A program made the position numbers and the translations under genes. This document shows positions 34,207 through 42,986 of a stretch of DNA of 64,000 nucleotides, one piece after another (position 1 is the first letter of the stretch; the number at the start of each line of letters is the position of its first letter). Source of the DNA: Streptomyces uncialis (GTDB lineage Bacteria; Actinomycetota; Actinomycetes; Streptomycetales; Streptomycetaceae); NCBI RefSeq assembly GCF_001905345.1, contig NZ_LFBV01000005.1, forward strand, positions 476,575 to 540,574, read 5' to 3'. Below the pieces are notes generated by a model that saw only the letters and a list, made by a program, of their open reading frames with translations, did no database searches and was not told the DNA's origin.

Positions 34207-35036
34207 GCGCCACGACCCTGAAGCCGCCCACCGACGCACCCGCCGCCCCGGCCGTCCGCAAGGACGAGAGCCGGATCGGTCCGCGGGCCCATGTCCGCCA
34301 CACCACCGCCCTGGTCCGCCGGAACCTGCTGTGGATCAGACAGGACCCGGAGTCGATGTTCGACGTCGTGCTGATGCCGATCGTCCTGACCCTGCTGTTC
34401 GTGTTCGTCTTCGGCGGCGCGATCGCGGGCGACCAGGAGACGTACGTCAACTACGTGGTCCCGGGCCTGATGGCGATGATGGGCATGAACATCGCGATGG
34501 GGGTGGGCACCGGATTCAACCAGGACTTCCAGACCGGGGTCATGGACCGGTTCCGCTCCCTGCCGATAGCCCGCTCCTCGGTGCTGATCGCCAAGATCAT
34601 CGTCGAGATCGGCCGGATGCTCGTCGCGACCTCGATCCTGCTCGCCGTCGGCTTCGCCATCGGACTGTCCGTGGACAGCGTGCCGGGCCTGCTGGCCGCC
34701 GTCGGACTGTCCCTGGTGTTCGGCTCCGCCCTGATGTGGATCTTCCTCACCATGGGTGTGATGATGAAGAACGCGCAGGCCATCCAGGGCATGGCCATGC
34801 TGGTCCTGATGCCGCTCCAGTTCGGCTCGTCCATCTTCGCGCCGACGGAGTCCATGCCCGGCTGGCTCCAGACGTTCACCGGCTACAACCCGCTGTCGTC
34901 CCTCGCGGACGCCGCCCGCAACCTGATCAACGGCGGCCCGCTGGCCCACGACGTCCTGATGGTCCTGCTGTGGTCGGGCGCGATCACCGCGGTCATGGCC
35001 CCGGTCGCGATCCACAAGTACCGCACCCGGACCTGA
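34203..35036 (+). CDS. ABC-2 type permease (DrrB family)
   Basis: 277 residues from ATG 34203. A cytoplasmic head is followed by six transmembrane helices beginning MFDVVLMPIVLTLLFVFVFGGAIAG; the ABC-2 motif NPLSSLADAARNLINGG is near the C-terminus. It is translationally coupled to the ATPase. An imperfect AAAGCCC/GGGCTTT stem at 35223-35256 is a possible terminator, but lies almost 190 bp downstream. Confidence 0.9.
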   Translation: MSATTLKPPTDAPAAPAVRKDESRIGPRAHVRHTTALVRRNLLWIRQDPESMFDVVLMPIVLTLLFVFVFGGAIAGDQETYVNYVVPGLMAMMGMNIAMGVGTGFNQDFQTGVMDRFRSLPIARSSVLIAKIIVEIGRMLVATSILLAVGFAIGLSVDSVPGLLAAVGLSLVFGSALMWIFLTMGVMMKNAQAIQGMAMLVLMPLQFGSSIFAPTESMPGWLQTFTGYNPLSSLADAARNLINGGPLAHDVLMVLLWSGAITAVMAPVAIHKYRTRT

Positions 35037-35451
35037 CGGAGGAGCTGGTCGGCACAAGGCCGGCCCCCACGCCCCGACGCCCCATCGCCCCGCAAGTCAG
35101 CCCTGAGTCCCAGTGGTTGTCGCGCGGGGCGATCGCGTTCCGGGGCCGGACAAGGAGCGCTGCCGCTGCCGCCGGGCCAGGGAAAGCGCGGCCGCGCCCG
35201 CCGGGCGGACGTACCGGACGCCAAAGCCCGCCAACCGCTCCGGAACCAAGGGCTTTCGGTCGGACACCCGCCATTCGCAGGGTATCGGGCACCCACCATT
35301 CGCACGGTATTCGAAATGTGGCGGGAATGTGCGGTCAGAATGATTGTGGCCCATGCAACGATGAGGGACGAGTGAGCCGCTGGAAACCTGCACCGAATTG
35401 CCTTACCGAACGACTCGACCTGCACGACCAGTCAACGAATGAGGTTGAAAC
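35037..35451. other. Intergenic region before the crystallin-like gene, with direct repeats
   Basis: 415 bp without a credible gene, becoming noticeably AT-richer from about 35260. Two 21 bp direct repeats (35265-35285 and 35290-35310, 19 of 21 identical, sharing CCATTCGCA and GGTAT) lie about 145-185 bp upstream of the next gene with a 25 bp period. They are candidate regulator sites. Confidence 0.6.
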
Positions 35452-36033
35452 GTGAAGGCACCGTCGATCAAATCCGTCTTCGCCACCGGACTGCTGCTCG
35501 GCTGCACCGCCATAGCCGTCCCGGCCCAGGCACAGGCCGCCGAGAAGCCCGGCGACCACTGCGTGGCGAATCTCTCCACCGGCAGCAACGAGTGTTTCGG
35601 CACCTTCCGTGAGTCGATCGCGTCCGCGACCAACGGACAGGTCACCGACGCACCGCTCACCGCGCGCGCCGCCGTCGCCGACAGGACACTGAAGACGAAG
35701 CTGGAAGGCCCCCAGACCGCTGAGGCGAGTCGCGCCGCGGCCTACGTCCTGTCCATCGAGTACCAGCTTTCGGGCTACGGCGGAGACAGCCTGGTCATCA
35801 CCGCGGGCACGCCCTGTGTGCGGGACGGACAGCGCGACTTCACGGTGAACGACATCCGGGACATCAACCCCTGGTGGAACGACAGGATCTCCTCCTTCGA
35901 CGGCTACAACACCTGCGATGTGAACCACTACGAGCACCAGGTCGTCAACGGCGGTGACACCACCGGCCCGAGGGCGTCCATGTCGAGCATGGGCGCCATG
36001 GACAACAAGACCACGGGGCTCACCTTCGGCTAA
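35452..36033 (+). CDS. Secreted beta/gamma-crystallin-like protein
   Basis: 193 residues from GTG 35452 after a TGAGG ribosome site. A Sec signal peptide is clear (hydrophobic core FATGLLLGCTAIAVPA, cleavage near AQAQAA, residue 29). The C-terminal half has the beta/gamma-crystallin pattern: a Tyr/Gly strand region, then DIRDINPWWNDRISSFDGYNTCDVNHYEH. Related Streptomyces proteins include secreted protease-inhibitor-like and calcium-binding crystallins; the role here is unknown. The four mature Cys may form disulfides. The local base composition is AT-richer than its neighbours. The TAA stop is partly supplied by a MITE insertion. Confidence 0.75.
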   Translation: MKAPSIKSVFATGLLLGCTAIAVPAQAQAAEKPGDHCVANLSTGSNECFGTFRESIASATNGQVTDAPLTARAAVADRTLKTKLEGPQTAEASRAAAYVLSIEYQLSGYGGDSLVITAGTPCVRDGQRDFTVNDIRDINPWWNDRISSFDGYNTCDVNHYEHQVVNGGDTTGPRASMSSMGAMDNKTTGLTFG

Positions 36034-36194
36034 GGGCTGTCCCGTAATCCCCGGTGGATCAGCGTGCGGCGTCAGATGCGGTGCATCGCAAGGCGGAGGA
36101 TCGTCCTCATACTGGGCGTATTCGGGTGATCCGACAACGCAGCGAGGTGCCGTAGCTGTCGTCGCGCGCCCGCCGGGGGTTACGGGACAGCCCT
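36033..36194. mobile_element. 162 bp MITE with 15 bp perfect terminal inverted repeats
   Basis: Left end AGGGCTGTCCCGTAA (36033-36047) is an exact inverted match of the right end (36180-36194); the match continues to about 24 bp with few mismatches (CCCCGG / CCGGGG). The element is flanked by TA on both sides (36031-36032 and 36195-36196), and removing it with one TA restores CTAG. CTAG with TA duplication fits IS5/IS427-group transposition. It has no ORF, so it needs a transposase in trans. I recall very similar short elements in other Streptomyces genomes. Confidence 0.85.
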
Positions 36195-36213
36195 TAGGAC
36201 CCGTCCCGGCTTC

Positions 36214-36248
36214 CGGTGTTCTCCGGAACGGTGTGCCGGAGAACACCG
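36214..36248 (+). terminator. Strong hairpin terminator of the crystallin-like gene
   Basis: CGGTGTTCTCCGG (36214-36226) pairs with CCGGAGAACACCG (36236-36248) in a perfect 13 bp stem around a 9-base loop. Without the MITE it would lie about 17 bp after the stop codon, so the insertion has moved it about 160 bp away. Confidence 0.75.
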
Positions 36249-36491
36249 ACCATCCACCGCCGCCCGAAGCACGGCCGGACTCCTTGCCGCCACCCCGCAC
36301 AATGAACCCACAATGGGGAGCGGTCAGGAATTCATAGGGCGGGCGGCCGTCGGAGCTGATGGCGGTATCAGGAAGAGCGGTGCCGTCGCGGCGAGAAATC
36401 CGCAGCGGAGACAAAGGACCACGAAATTCGGCCGGAACCACTTCACAAGGCCACCCCCGGCACATTTCCATTCCCTCTGCGGCCATCCGCC
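36249..36491. other. Convergent gap before the AfsR-type gene
   Basis: 243 bp, AT-richer than average. No feature is recognised. A long minus-strand open frame crosses it and the MITE but has no family signature or coding bias. Confidence 0.5.
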
Positions 36492-39400
36492 TCAGACCAA
36501 GGCGCTCGCGGTCTCCAGGGTCAATCCGGCGCCCTCCGCGAACGCCGCGTCGAACACCTCCGGGTCCAGCGCCGCGCGGGTCGCCTTCTCGGCCGCGGCC
36601 CATGTCTCACGGTCCGCGGCCGTGTCGCAGTGCCGCGCGGGCAGCAGCGCCCGGGACGCGCCCAGCAGCAGCGCCGCGTCCCGGGCGCGCGCGCCGCCGT
36701 CGCGTCGGGCGAGCGCGAGGGCGCCCGTCAGCAGATGCTGCGCCCCGAGGTGCGGCGCCATCATCCGGCACATCGGGTCGGCGGCCCCGACCAGCGCGGT
36801 CCGCACCTTCGCGAGACCCGCGTCGAACTCCCCGTCGAGGATGTCGAGCCATGCCTCGATCCCGGTGATGAACCCGTCGAAGACGACGAACCCGGCCGCG
36901 GTGAACTTCTCCCGCAGCAGCCGCAGATGCTCCCGCGCCTCGGCCCGGCGCCCGGTCCGGCCCAGATACATCGCGAGGAACAGCCGCGAGGTCGGCATCG
37001 CGCCGTTGTTGCCCTGCTCCGCGTTGTCGTGGATCACCTGGCGCAGCAGTTCCTCGCCCCGCAGCGCGTCCGCGCCCCCGATCTCCAGCCAGACGCCCGC
37101 GAGCCGCGCGCTGAGCACCGAGACCTGCGCGTGCGCGCCGAGGCTCCGCGAGTGCTCGATGGCCGCCCCGAAGTCGGCGGCGGCCCGCGCGTGGTCGCCC
37201 CGCCGCTCGTACGCCTCCCCGCGCGCCGACAGCGACTCCGCCGCGCCCCAGGCGTCACCGAGCCGCAGGAAGATCCCGAGGGCCTCGTCGGCGTCCCGGG
37301 TGGCGTCGCCGTTCCACTCGGTGCGGTTGGCGAGGATGTTGGCCCGCATCTGGAGGGCCTGGCCCAGCTCCCACGCGTAGCCGAGGTCCCGGCAGGTCTG
37401 GACCGTCCCGTCGACGACCTCGTGCAGCTGGTCCAGGTCACCGGTGAGCAGCACCGCGAAGAACCACAGGTATCCGGGGGTACGGCAGGTCTGCGGCAGC
37501 CCCGGCCGGTAGGTGGCGGCGACCCTGCGCAGCCGGTCCTGGGCCCCCGAGTTCTGCCAGGCGTCCAGATCCATGTCCATGCAGGCCAGTTGGATGAGGT
37601 GGACCCCGCGCCGGGCCTCGGTGAGCACCTCGGGCCGCATCGGCGGCGGGGCGGCGGTGACGGGCTCGTACAGCGGGAGCGCGGGGGTCACCGGCGGGGC
37701 GAACGGGTCGGGGCCGAGCGCGCCCGCCTCCCGTGACCAGTTGCGGGCGTCGGTCCGCAGATCACGGATCTGCCAGAACCAGCCCAGGGACAGCACCAGG
37801 CACAGCGACTCCTGCTCGTCCCGGGCGGCGACGGCGTGCCGCAGGGCGGTCCGCAGGTTCTCGTACTCGGTGGTGAGCAGCCGGATCGCCGCCGGTTGTC
37901 CGCCGCCCCGCAGCAGCGGGTCGGTGGTACGGGCGACCTCGCGGTAGTGGACGAGATGGGCGCGTTCGGTGGGGGCCCGGTCGTCGGCCAGGTCGAGTTG
38001 TTCGGCGGCGTACTCCCCGACGGTCTCCAGGAGCCGGTACCGCATGGGTCCGTCGGGTCCGGGCGCGGCGACCACGAGGGACTTGTCGACCAGCGAACCG
38101 AGCGCGTCGAGGGCCGCGGGCCCGCACACGTCCTCGGCGGCGGCCAGATCGCAGCCGCCCGCGAAGACGGACAGCCGCCGCAGCACGGTGCGTTCGTCGC
38201 CGTCGAGCAGTTCCCATGACCAGTCGACGACCGCGCGCAGCGTCTGCTGCCGGGGCAGCACGGTCCGCGCGCCGCTGGTCAGCAGCCGGAAGCGGTCGTC
38301 GAGCCGGTCAGCGATCTGCCGGGGGGTGAGCATCCGCAGCCGGGCGGCGGCGAGTTCGATGGCGAGCGGCAGCCCGTCGAGGCGGCGGCAGATCTCGGCG
38401 GCGGCGCCCGGGTCGTCCGCGATCCGGAACCCGGGCCGCGCGGCGGCCCCCCGGTCCGCGAACAGCCGCATCGCGAAGGGTTCCGGCAGGGGCTCCACCG
38501 GCCGCAGCGACTCCCCCGGCACCCCGAGCGGTTCCCGGCTGGTGGCCAGGACCGTCAGCCCCGGACAGCGGGCCAGCAGGTACTCGGCGAGGTGGGCGGC
38601 GGCGCCGACGACGTGCTCGCAGTTGTCGAGGATCAGCAGCATCCGGCGGGACGCGCAGTGCTCGGCGAGCCGGACCAGCGGCTCGACGGGGTGCCGTTCG
38701 GTGACGGCCCGGATCTCCTCGGCACCGGCCCCGCGCAGCACGGTCTGCCGGGCACCGAGCGCGGTGAGCACCGCGTCCGGTACGTCGTCGGGGTCGTCGA
38801 CGGGCGCGAGTTCGGCTATCCAGACCCCGTCGGGCACATCGCCCGCGACACTCTCCCCGGCCTCCTGCGACAACCGCGTCTTCCCCGCGCCCCCCGGCCC
38901 CAGCAGGGTGATGAGCCGCGCCCGGCCGAGATCGTCCCGGATCGCCACGAGGTCGCGTTCCCGCCCGACGAAGGAGGTGAGCCGCGCCCGCAGATTCCCC
39001 TGGGCCGGGGGGCCGACGGGGGCGGGCCGCCCGGGTGCGGCGGAGTCGGCGGGGTCCCCGGGTGCGGCGGAGTCGGCGGGTGCGGCGGGTTCGAGGGAGT
39101 CGGCGGGCGCGGCGGAGTCCCCGGGCGCGGCGGGTACGGCGGGTACGGCGGGTTGTCCCGGTGCCGTCGGCCGTCCGGCCGCGGCGGGGTCCCGGGGTGC
39201 GGTCGGCCCGGCAGGTGCGGTGGGCGGGCCGGTGGGCGAGGGGCCGGTGGGCGCTTGGTCGGCGGAGTCCCGGGGTGCCGTCCGCCCGGCAGGTGCGGTG
39301 GGCGGGCCCGCCGGGGCGATGCCGGTGGCGCGGCCGGTGAGTCCGGTGAGGTACGTGCCGGCGCCCCGGCCCGTGGCGATGGTGCGCCTGGGCGCGGTGT

Positions 39401-40391
39401 CCGGGGACGCGGAATCCGAAGGTATGAGGTCCGGGGGCGCGGCGTCCGGGGCGACGGGGTCCGGCGATTCGGGGCCCGGCGGTATGGGGCCCGGAGGTGT
39501 GGGGCCCGGAGGTATGGGGCTGGGGGGCGCGGGCTCCGGGGACGGGGATACGGCGGGTGGTGCGGAGCCCAGGGGTACGGGGGCCGGGGGTACCGGGGCC
39601 GGGGGTACGGGGGCCGGGACCGCCGGGGCCCGGGGCGGGGCCGGGGGTGCGGTCCGGGCGCCGGGCGGGCGCAGCAGTGCGTCGTGCAGGGCGCGCAGTT
39701 CCGGTCCGGGGTCGGTGCCGAGCCGTTCGGCGAGCGTCTCGCGGACGGTGCCGTACGCGGCGAGGGCCTGGGCCGGGCGGCCGGTGTCGCGCAGGGCGCG
39801 GATACGCAGTGCCTGGAGCGGTTCGTCCAGCGGGTGGGCCTCGCACAGGGCGGTCAGCTCCGGCAGGGCGCGGTCCGCGTCCCCGAGGGCGACGACGGCG
39901 GTGAGCCGGTCCCGCCGGGCGCTCAGCCGCAGGGCGTCCGTCCGGGCGGTGGCGCCGTTGCGGCCGGGGAGGTCGGCGAGGGCGGGGCCCCGCCACAGGG
40001 CCAGGGCGTCGTCCAGGACGGCCGCCGCCTTGGCGGGGTCGCCGTCGGCGAGGGCTCGGGCGCCTTCACCGGTGAGCCGTTCGAAGCGGTGCAGGTCGAT
40101 GTCGTCGGGCTCGGCGCGCAGCCGGTAGCCGCGCTCCACCGACTCGACGGCGTCCGCGCCGAGGGCCCGCCGCAGCCGTCCCACGAGGGCCTGGAGGGCG
40201 GCGGTGGCGTCGGCGGGCGGCTCGTCGCCCCACACCTCGTCCACCAGCGCGGCCACCGGTACGGTACGGCCGGCCCGCAGGGCGAGCACGGTCAGCAGTG
40301 CGCGCAGCCGGGCGCCGCCGACGGGCAGCGGGGTTCCGTCGGCGCGCGATGCCTGGGTGGTGCCGAGAATGCGGTAGCGCACGAGGTCCAT
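36492..40391 (-). CDS. AfsR/SARP-type regulator with NB-ARC ATPase and TPR-like C-terminus
   Basis: 1299 residues from ATG 40391. N-terminal winged-helix OmpR-like domain (MDLVRYRILGTTQASRADGTPLPVGGARLRALL...VDEVWGD) and bacterial transcriptional-activation domain fill about residues 1-237. A Pro/Ala/Gly linker of about 225 residues follows. The NB-ARC ATPase starts near residue 465 (TSFVGRERDL) with Walker A LLGPGGAGKTRL, Walker B MLLILDNCEHV and TSREPLGVPGE. Helical TPR-like repeats occupy about 800-1290. Such proteins activate secondary metabolism or development on ATP-dependent signals. It is divergent from the M50 protease; no target cluster is visible. Confidence 0.9.
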   Translation of the reverse strand: MDLVRYRILGTTQASRADGTPLPVGGARLRALLTVLALRAGRTVPVAALVDEVWGDEPPADATAALQALVGRLRRALGADAVESVERGYRLRAEPDDIDLHRFERLTGEGARALADGDPAKAAAVLDDALALWRGPALADLPGRNGATARTDALRLSARRDRLTAVVALGDADRALPELTALCEAHPLDEPLQALRIRALRDTGRPAQALAAYGTVRETLAERLGTDPGPELRALHDALLRPPGARTAPPAPPRAPAVPAPVPPAPVPPAPVPLGSAPPAVSPSPEPAPPSPIPPGPTPPGPIPPGPESPDPVAPDAAPPDLIPSDSASPDTAPRRTIATGRGAGTYLTGLTGRATGIAPAGPPTAPAGRTAPRDSADQAPTGPSPTGPPTAPAGPTAPRDPAAAGRPTAPGQPAVPAVPAAPGDSAAPADSLEPAAPADSAAPGDPADSAAPGRPAPVGPPAQGNLRARLTSFVGRERDLVAIRDDLGRARLITLLGPGGAGKTRLSQEAGESVAGDVPDGVWIAELAPVDDPDDVPDAVLTALGARQTVLRGAGAEEIRAVTERHPVEPLVRLAEHCASRRMLLILDNCEHVVGAAAHLAEYLLARCPGLTVLATSREPLGVPGESLRPVEPLPEPFAMRLFADRGAAARPGFRIADDPGAAAEICRRLDGLPLAIELAAARLRMLTPRQIADRLDDRFRLLTSGARTVLPRQQTLRAVVDWSWELLDGDERTVLRRLSVFAGGCDLAAAEDVCGPAALDALGSLVDKSLVVAAPGPDGPMRYRLLETVGEYAAEQLDLADDRAPTERAHLVHYREVARTTDPLLRGGGQPAAIRLLTTEYENLRTALRHAVAARDEQESLCLVLSLGWFWQIRDLRTDARNWSREAGALGPDPFAPPVTPALPLYEPVTAAPPPMRPEVLTEARRGVHLIQLACMDMDLDAWQNSGAQDRLRRVAATYRPGLPQTCRTPGYLWFFAVLLTGDLDQLHEVVDGTVQTCRDLGYAWELGQALQMRANILANRTEWNGDATRDADEALGIFLRLGDAWGAAESLSARGEAYERRGDHARAAADFGAAIEHSRSLGAHAQVSVLSARLAGVWLEIGGADALRGEELLRQVIHDNAEQGNNGAMPTSRLFLAMYLGRTGRRAEAREHLRLLREKFTAAGFVVFDGFITGIEAWLDILDGEFDAGLAKVRTALVGAADPMCRMMAPHLGAQHLLTGALALARRDGGARARDAALLLGASRALLPARHCDTAADRETWAAAEKATRAALDPEVFDAAFAEGAGLTLETASALV

Positions 40392-40619
40392 TGTCTCCGC
40401 TTGTCGCGGTGCCTGAGGCACGAGGTGAGGAACGGGGCGGTACCCACCCCACAACACCCCCACCCTCCCCGGAACTCCCGCCCCGCCGCGAGACGTTTTC
40501 GTGGTGGGCGGGTACGGTCGGCGGGCCGCTGGTGGCGGGTGGCGCCGCGGGCCGGTGGCCGGGCCGCGGGCCCGCTGTCGTCGTCACCGTACTGTCCCCG
40601 TCCCCAGGAGCCATGTGAG

Positions 40620-41417
40620 ATGACCACCGCCAGCATTCCTCGCGGGGACCGCCGGATCAGTCCCGTGTTCCTCGGGATCGTCGCCGTGACCGCGGTCGCC
40701 GGATGGGCGACCTGGACGGACTTCGCCGCGCAGCCGGGTCTCGCCGTGTTCCTGTTCGTGACGGGCGCGTGGATCGTCTCGCTGTGTCTGCACGAGTACG
40801 CCCACGCGCGGACGGCGCTGCACAGCGGTGACATCTCCGTCGGGGCCAAGGGCTATCTGACGCTGAACCCGCTCAAGTACACGCACGCGCTGCTGAGCAT
40901 CGTGCTGCCGGTGCTTTTCGTGATCATGGGCGGTATCGGTCTGCCGGGTGGCGCGGTCTTCATCGAGCGGGGCCGCATCCAGGGCCGCTGGAAGCACAGT
41001 CTGATCTCGGCGGCGGGCCCGCTGACCAACGTCCTGTTCGCGGTGGTGTGCACGGCCCCGTTCTGGCTGGGCCTGCTGGACGGGGTGCCGCCGGTCTTCC
41101 GGTACGCGCTCGGTTTCCTCGCACTGCTCCAGGTCACCGCGGCGATCCTGAACTTCCTGCCGGTGCCGGGCCTCGACGGGTACGGCGTCATCGAGCCGTG
41201 GCTGTCGTACAAGGTGCGGCGGCAGGTGGAGCCGTTCGCGCCGTTCGGGCTGCTGTTCGTCTTCGCGGTGCTGTGGATTCCCGAGGTGAACCGCGTCTTC
41301 TTCGACATGGTCGACGTGCTGCTGGGCTCACTGGGGGTCGGGGACCTGGAGCGCTACTGCGGGTACGACCTGTTCCGGTTCTGGCGGGAGGCGAACCCGG
41401 TCTGCGAGGCCGGGTGA
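40620..41417 (+). CDS. Site-2-protease-like (M50) zinc metalloprotease
   Basis: 265 residues from ATG 40620, with AGGAG nine bases upstream. The zinc motif HEYAH (H-E-x-x-H) lies at about residue 58 in a membrane helix, and the third-ligand motif FLPVPGLDGYG (N-x-x-P-x-P-x-L-D-G type) follows near residue 185. Five to six transmembrane segments are evident. Such proteases cut membrane-embedded substrates such as anti-sigma factors; the substrate here is unknown. An ATG-TGA at 40612 just upstream is not coding. Confidence 0.9.
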   Translation: MTTASIPRGDRRISPVFLGIVAVTAVAGWATWTDFAAQPGLAVFLFVTGAWIVSLCLHEYAHARTALHSGDISVGAKGYLTLNPLKYTHALLSIVLPVLFVIMGGIGLPGGAVFIERGRIQGRWKHSLISAAGPLTNVLFAVVCTAPFWLGLLDGVPPVFRYALGFLALLQVTAAILNFLPVPGLDGYGVIEPWLSYKVRRQVEPFAPFGLLFVFAVLWIPEVNRVFFDMVDVLLGSLGVGDLERYCGYDLFRFWREANPVCEAG

Positions 41418-41632
41418 GGCGGCCCGGGCCTGCCGTGAACCCTGGGCACGGGACGGCTGTGCGGCCCGCGCGCGAGCCTGCCGCGACGGTGTTCCCGAAC
41501 CGGCCGCGAACCGGGGCCGGGCCGGGTGCGGCGCCCGGTGCCCCGGCGTCCCGGACCCGGCGTCCGGTCACGTCACCCCGGTCACGTCGTCCGTGACACG
41601 TCCTCCGGAGCGCCGGGAGCGGCGGTCCCGGG

Positions 41633-41827
41633 TCAGCGGGCCTGGGGCCCCGCCGCGGTGCGGGCCCGGAGCCGGTCGCGCCGGAAGTAGTACCAGGCCA
41701 TGTTGGACGACAGCCCCGTGAGCAGGACCCAGACGACACCGAGCCAGCTTCCGTTGGCGAACGACACCACCGCGGCGGTGACGGACAGCAGGCACACCAC
41801 AAGGGCGAAGAGGGCGAGGCGGGACAT
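41633..41827 (-). CDS. Small two-helix membrane protein
   Basis: 64 residues from ATG 41827, fixed by AGGAG in good position upstream. Two hydrophobic helices (LALFALVVCLLSVTAAVVSFA and LGVVWVLLTGLSSNMAWYYF) end in a basic tail, RRDRLRARTAAGP. No family is recognised. It is probably an orphan membrane protein, monocistronic. Confidence 0.65.
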   Translation of the reverse strand: MSRLALFALVVCLLSVTAAVVSFANGSWLGVVWVLLTGLSSNMAWYYFRRDRLRARTAAGPQAR

Positions 41828-42061
41828 GGGGTCGGCTCCTGTCGGGGGACACTGCGCGGTCGTCCCAGTGTCCCCCATGGCCGCCGCCGCCCGGCGCCCG
41901 CCCGGCCGGTTCCGGGCAGGTCCGTTCCGCGGTCCCCGAAGCCTCTGCTCCAGGGCCCCGGGTGCCCGCCGGACGCGTCGGGCCCGCCCCTGAACGGACT
42001 TCTGTGACCTCCGGCGCCGGACGTCGCTGCCGCCGGGCGCCGGACTTCCGTGGCCTGCGGC

Positions 42062-42784
42062 TCAGACGTCCGTGACCCGCAGGCCCGCGTGGGCCTTGTA
42101 GCGGCGGTTGACGGAGATCAGGTTGGCGACGAGCGACTCGACCTGGTGGGCGCCCCGCAGCCGGCCTGCGAACACGCCCCGCATCCCGGGGATGCGGGCG
42201 GCGAGCGCCTGCACGGTGTCGGTGTCGGCGCGGGCCTCCCCGAGGACCATCACATCGGTGTCGATCTCCTCGATCGACGCGTCCTGGAGGAGCACGGCCG
42301 ACAGATGGTGGAAGGCGGCGGTGACGCGGGACTCGGGGAGCAGCGCGGCGGCCTGCTCGGCGGCGCTGCCCTCCTCGGGCTTGAGGGCGTAGGCGCCCTT
42401 CTTGTCGAAGCCGAGCGGGTTGACGCAGTCGACCACGATCTTGCCGCGCAGTTCGTCGCGCAGGGACTCCAGGGTCGCCGCGTGGCCGTCCCAGGGGACG
42501 GCGATGATCACGATGTCGCTGCGGCGGGCGCACTCGGCGTTGTCGGCGCCCTCGACACCGAGGCCCAGCTCGGCGGCGGCGCTCGCGGCGCGGTCGGCGG
42601 CCCGGGAACCGATGATCACCTTCTGGCCCGCGCGGGCCAGCCGGTAGGCGAGGCCACGGCCCTGGTCGCCCGTGCCGCCGAGGACGCCGACGACGAGCCC
42701 GGACACGTCGGGCAGCTCCCAGGGGTCCTTGGCGGGGGCCTTCGCGGGCGGCGGACCGGGCTGCGCGTTGTCGGAAGAAGTCAT
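42062..42784 (-). CDS. npdG: NADPH-dependent F420 reductase
   Basis: 240 residues. It transfers hydride between NADPH and coenzyme F420, which actinomycetes use in antibiotic biosynthesis and detoxification. After a Pro/Ala-rich head, the NADPH Rossmann fold is LVVGVLGGTGDQGRGLAYRLARAGQKVIIGSR (about residues 30-61), followed by SDIVIIAVPWDGHAATL and KIVVDCVNPLGFDKKGAY. AFHHLSAVLLQD and the VESLVANLISVNRRYKAHAGLRVTDV end match the family. It stands alone on the minus strand and is divergent from the next gene. Confidence 0.9.
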   Translation of the reverse strand: MTSSDNAQPGPPPAKAPAKDPWELPDVSGLVVGVLGGTGDQGRGLAYRLARAGQKVIIGSRAADRAASAAAELGLGVEGADNAECARRSDIVIIAVPWDGHAATLESLRDELRGKIVVDCVNPLGFDKKGAYALKPEEGSAAEQAAALLPESRVTAAFHHLSAVLLQDASIEEIDTDVMVLGEARADTDTVQALAARIPGMRGVFAGRLRGAHQVESLVANLISVNRRYKAHAGLRVTDV

Positions 42785-42986
42785 GCCCCGACCTTATGCG
42801 CCGGTGATCCACTCGCGCGGCGTGGCATCCCTCACCCCGGGTGGTGGTGGCGTTCGGGCGGGTCCTGTGCGCAGGGCGGGGCGCGTGGGGCGGGCGTCCG
42901 GGGCGGTCCCGAACATCCGTGCGCCCCCGGCGAATCGGGGTGAACCTCCGCCGCCGGTACGGCGGATTGGGGCATCATGCGAGGCC

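Noticed and set aside
35335..36603. 422-residue minus-strand frame across the crystallin-like gene and the MITE
   Set aside because: It crosses the mobile element and the terminator hairpin, has no family signature and conflicts with the well-supported secreted protein gene.
33178..40391. Antibiotic biosynthetic cluster (DrrAB-type exporter plus AfsR-type regulator)
   Set aside because: No biosynthetic enzymes such as PKS, NRPS, terpene or RiPP genes lie between or beside them; both gene types are common outside clusters.
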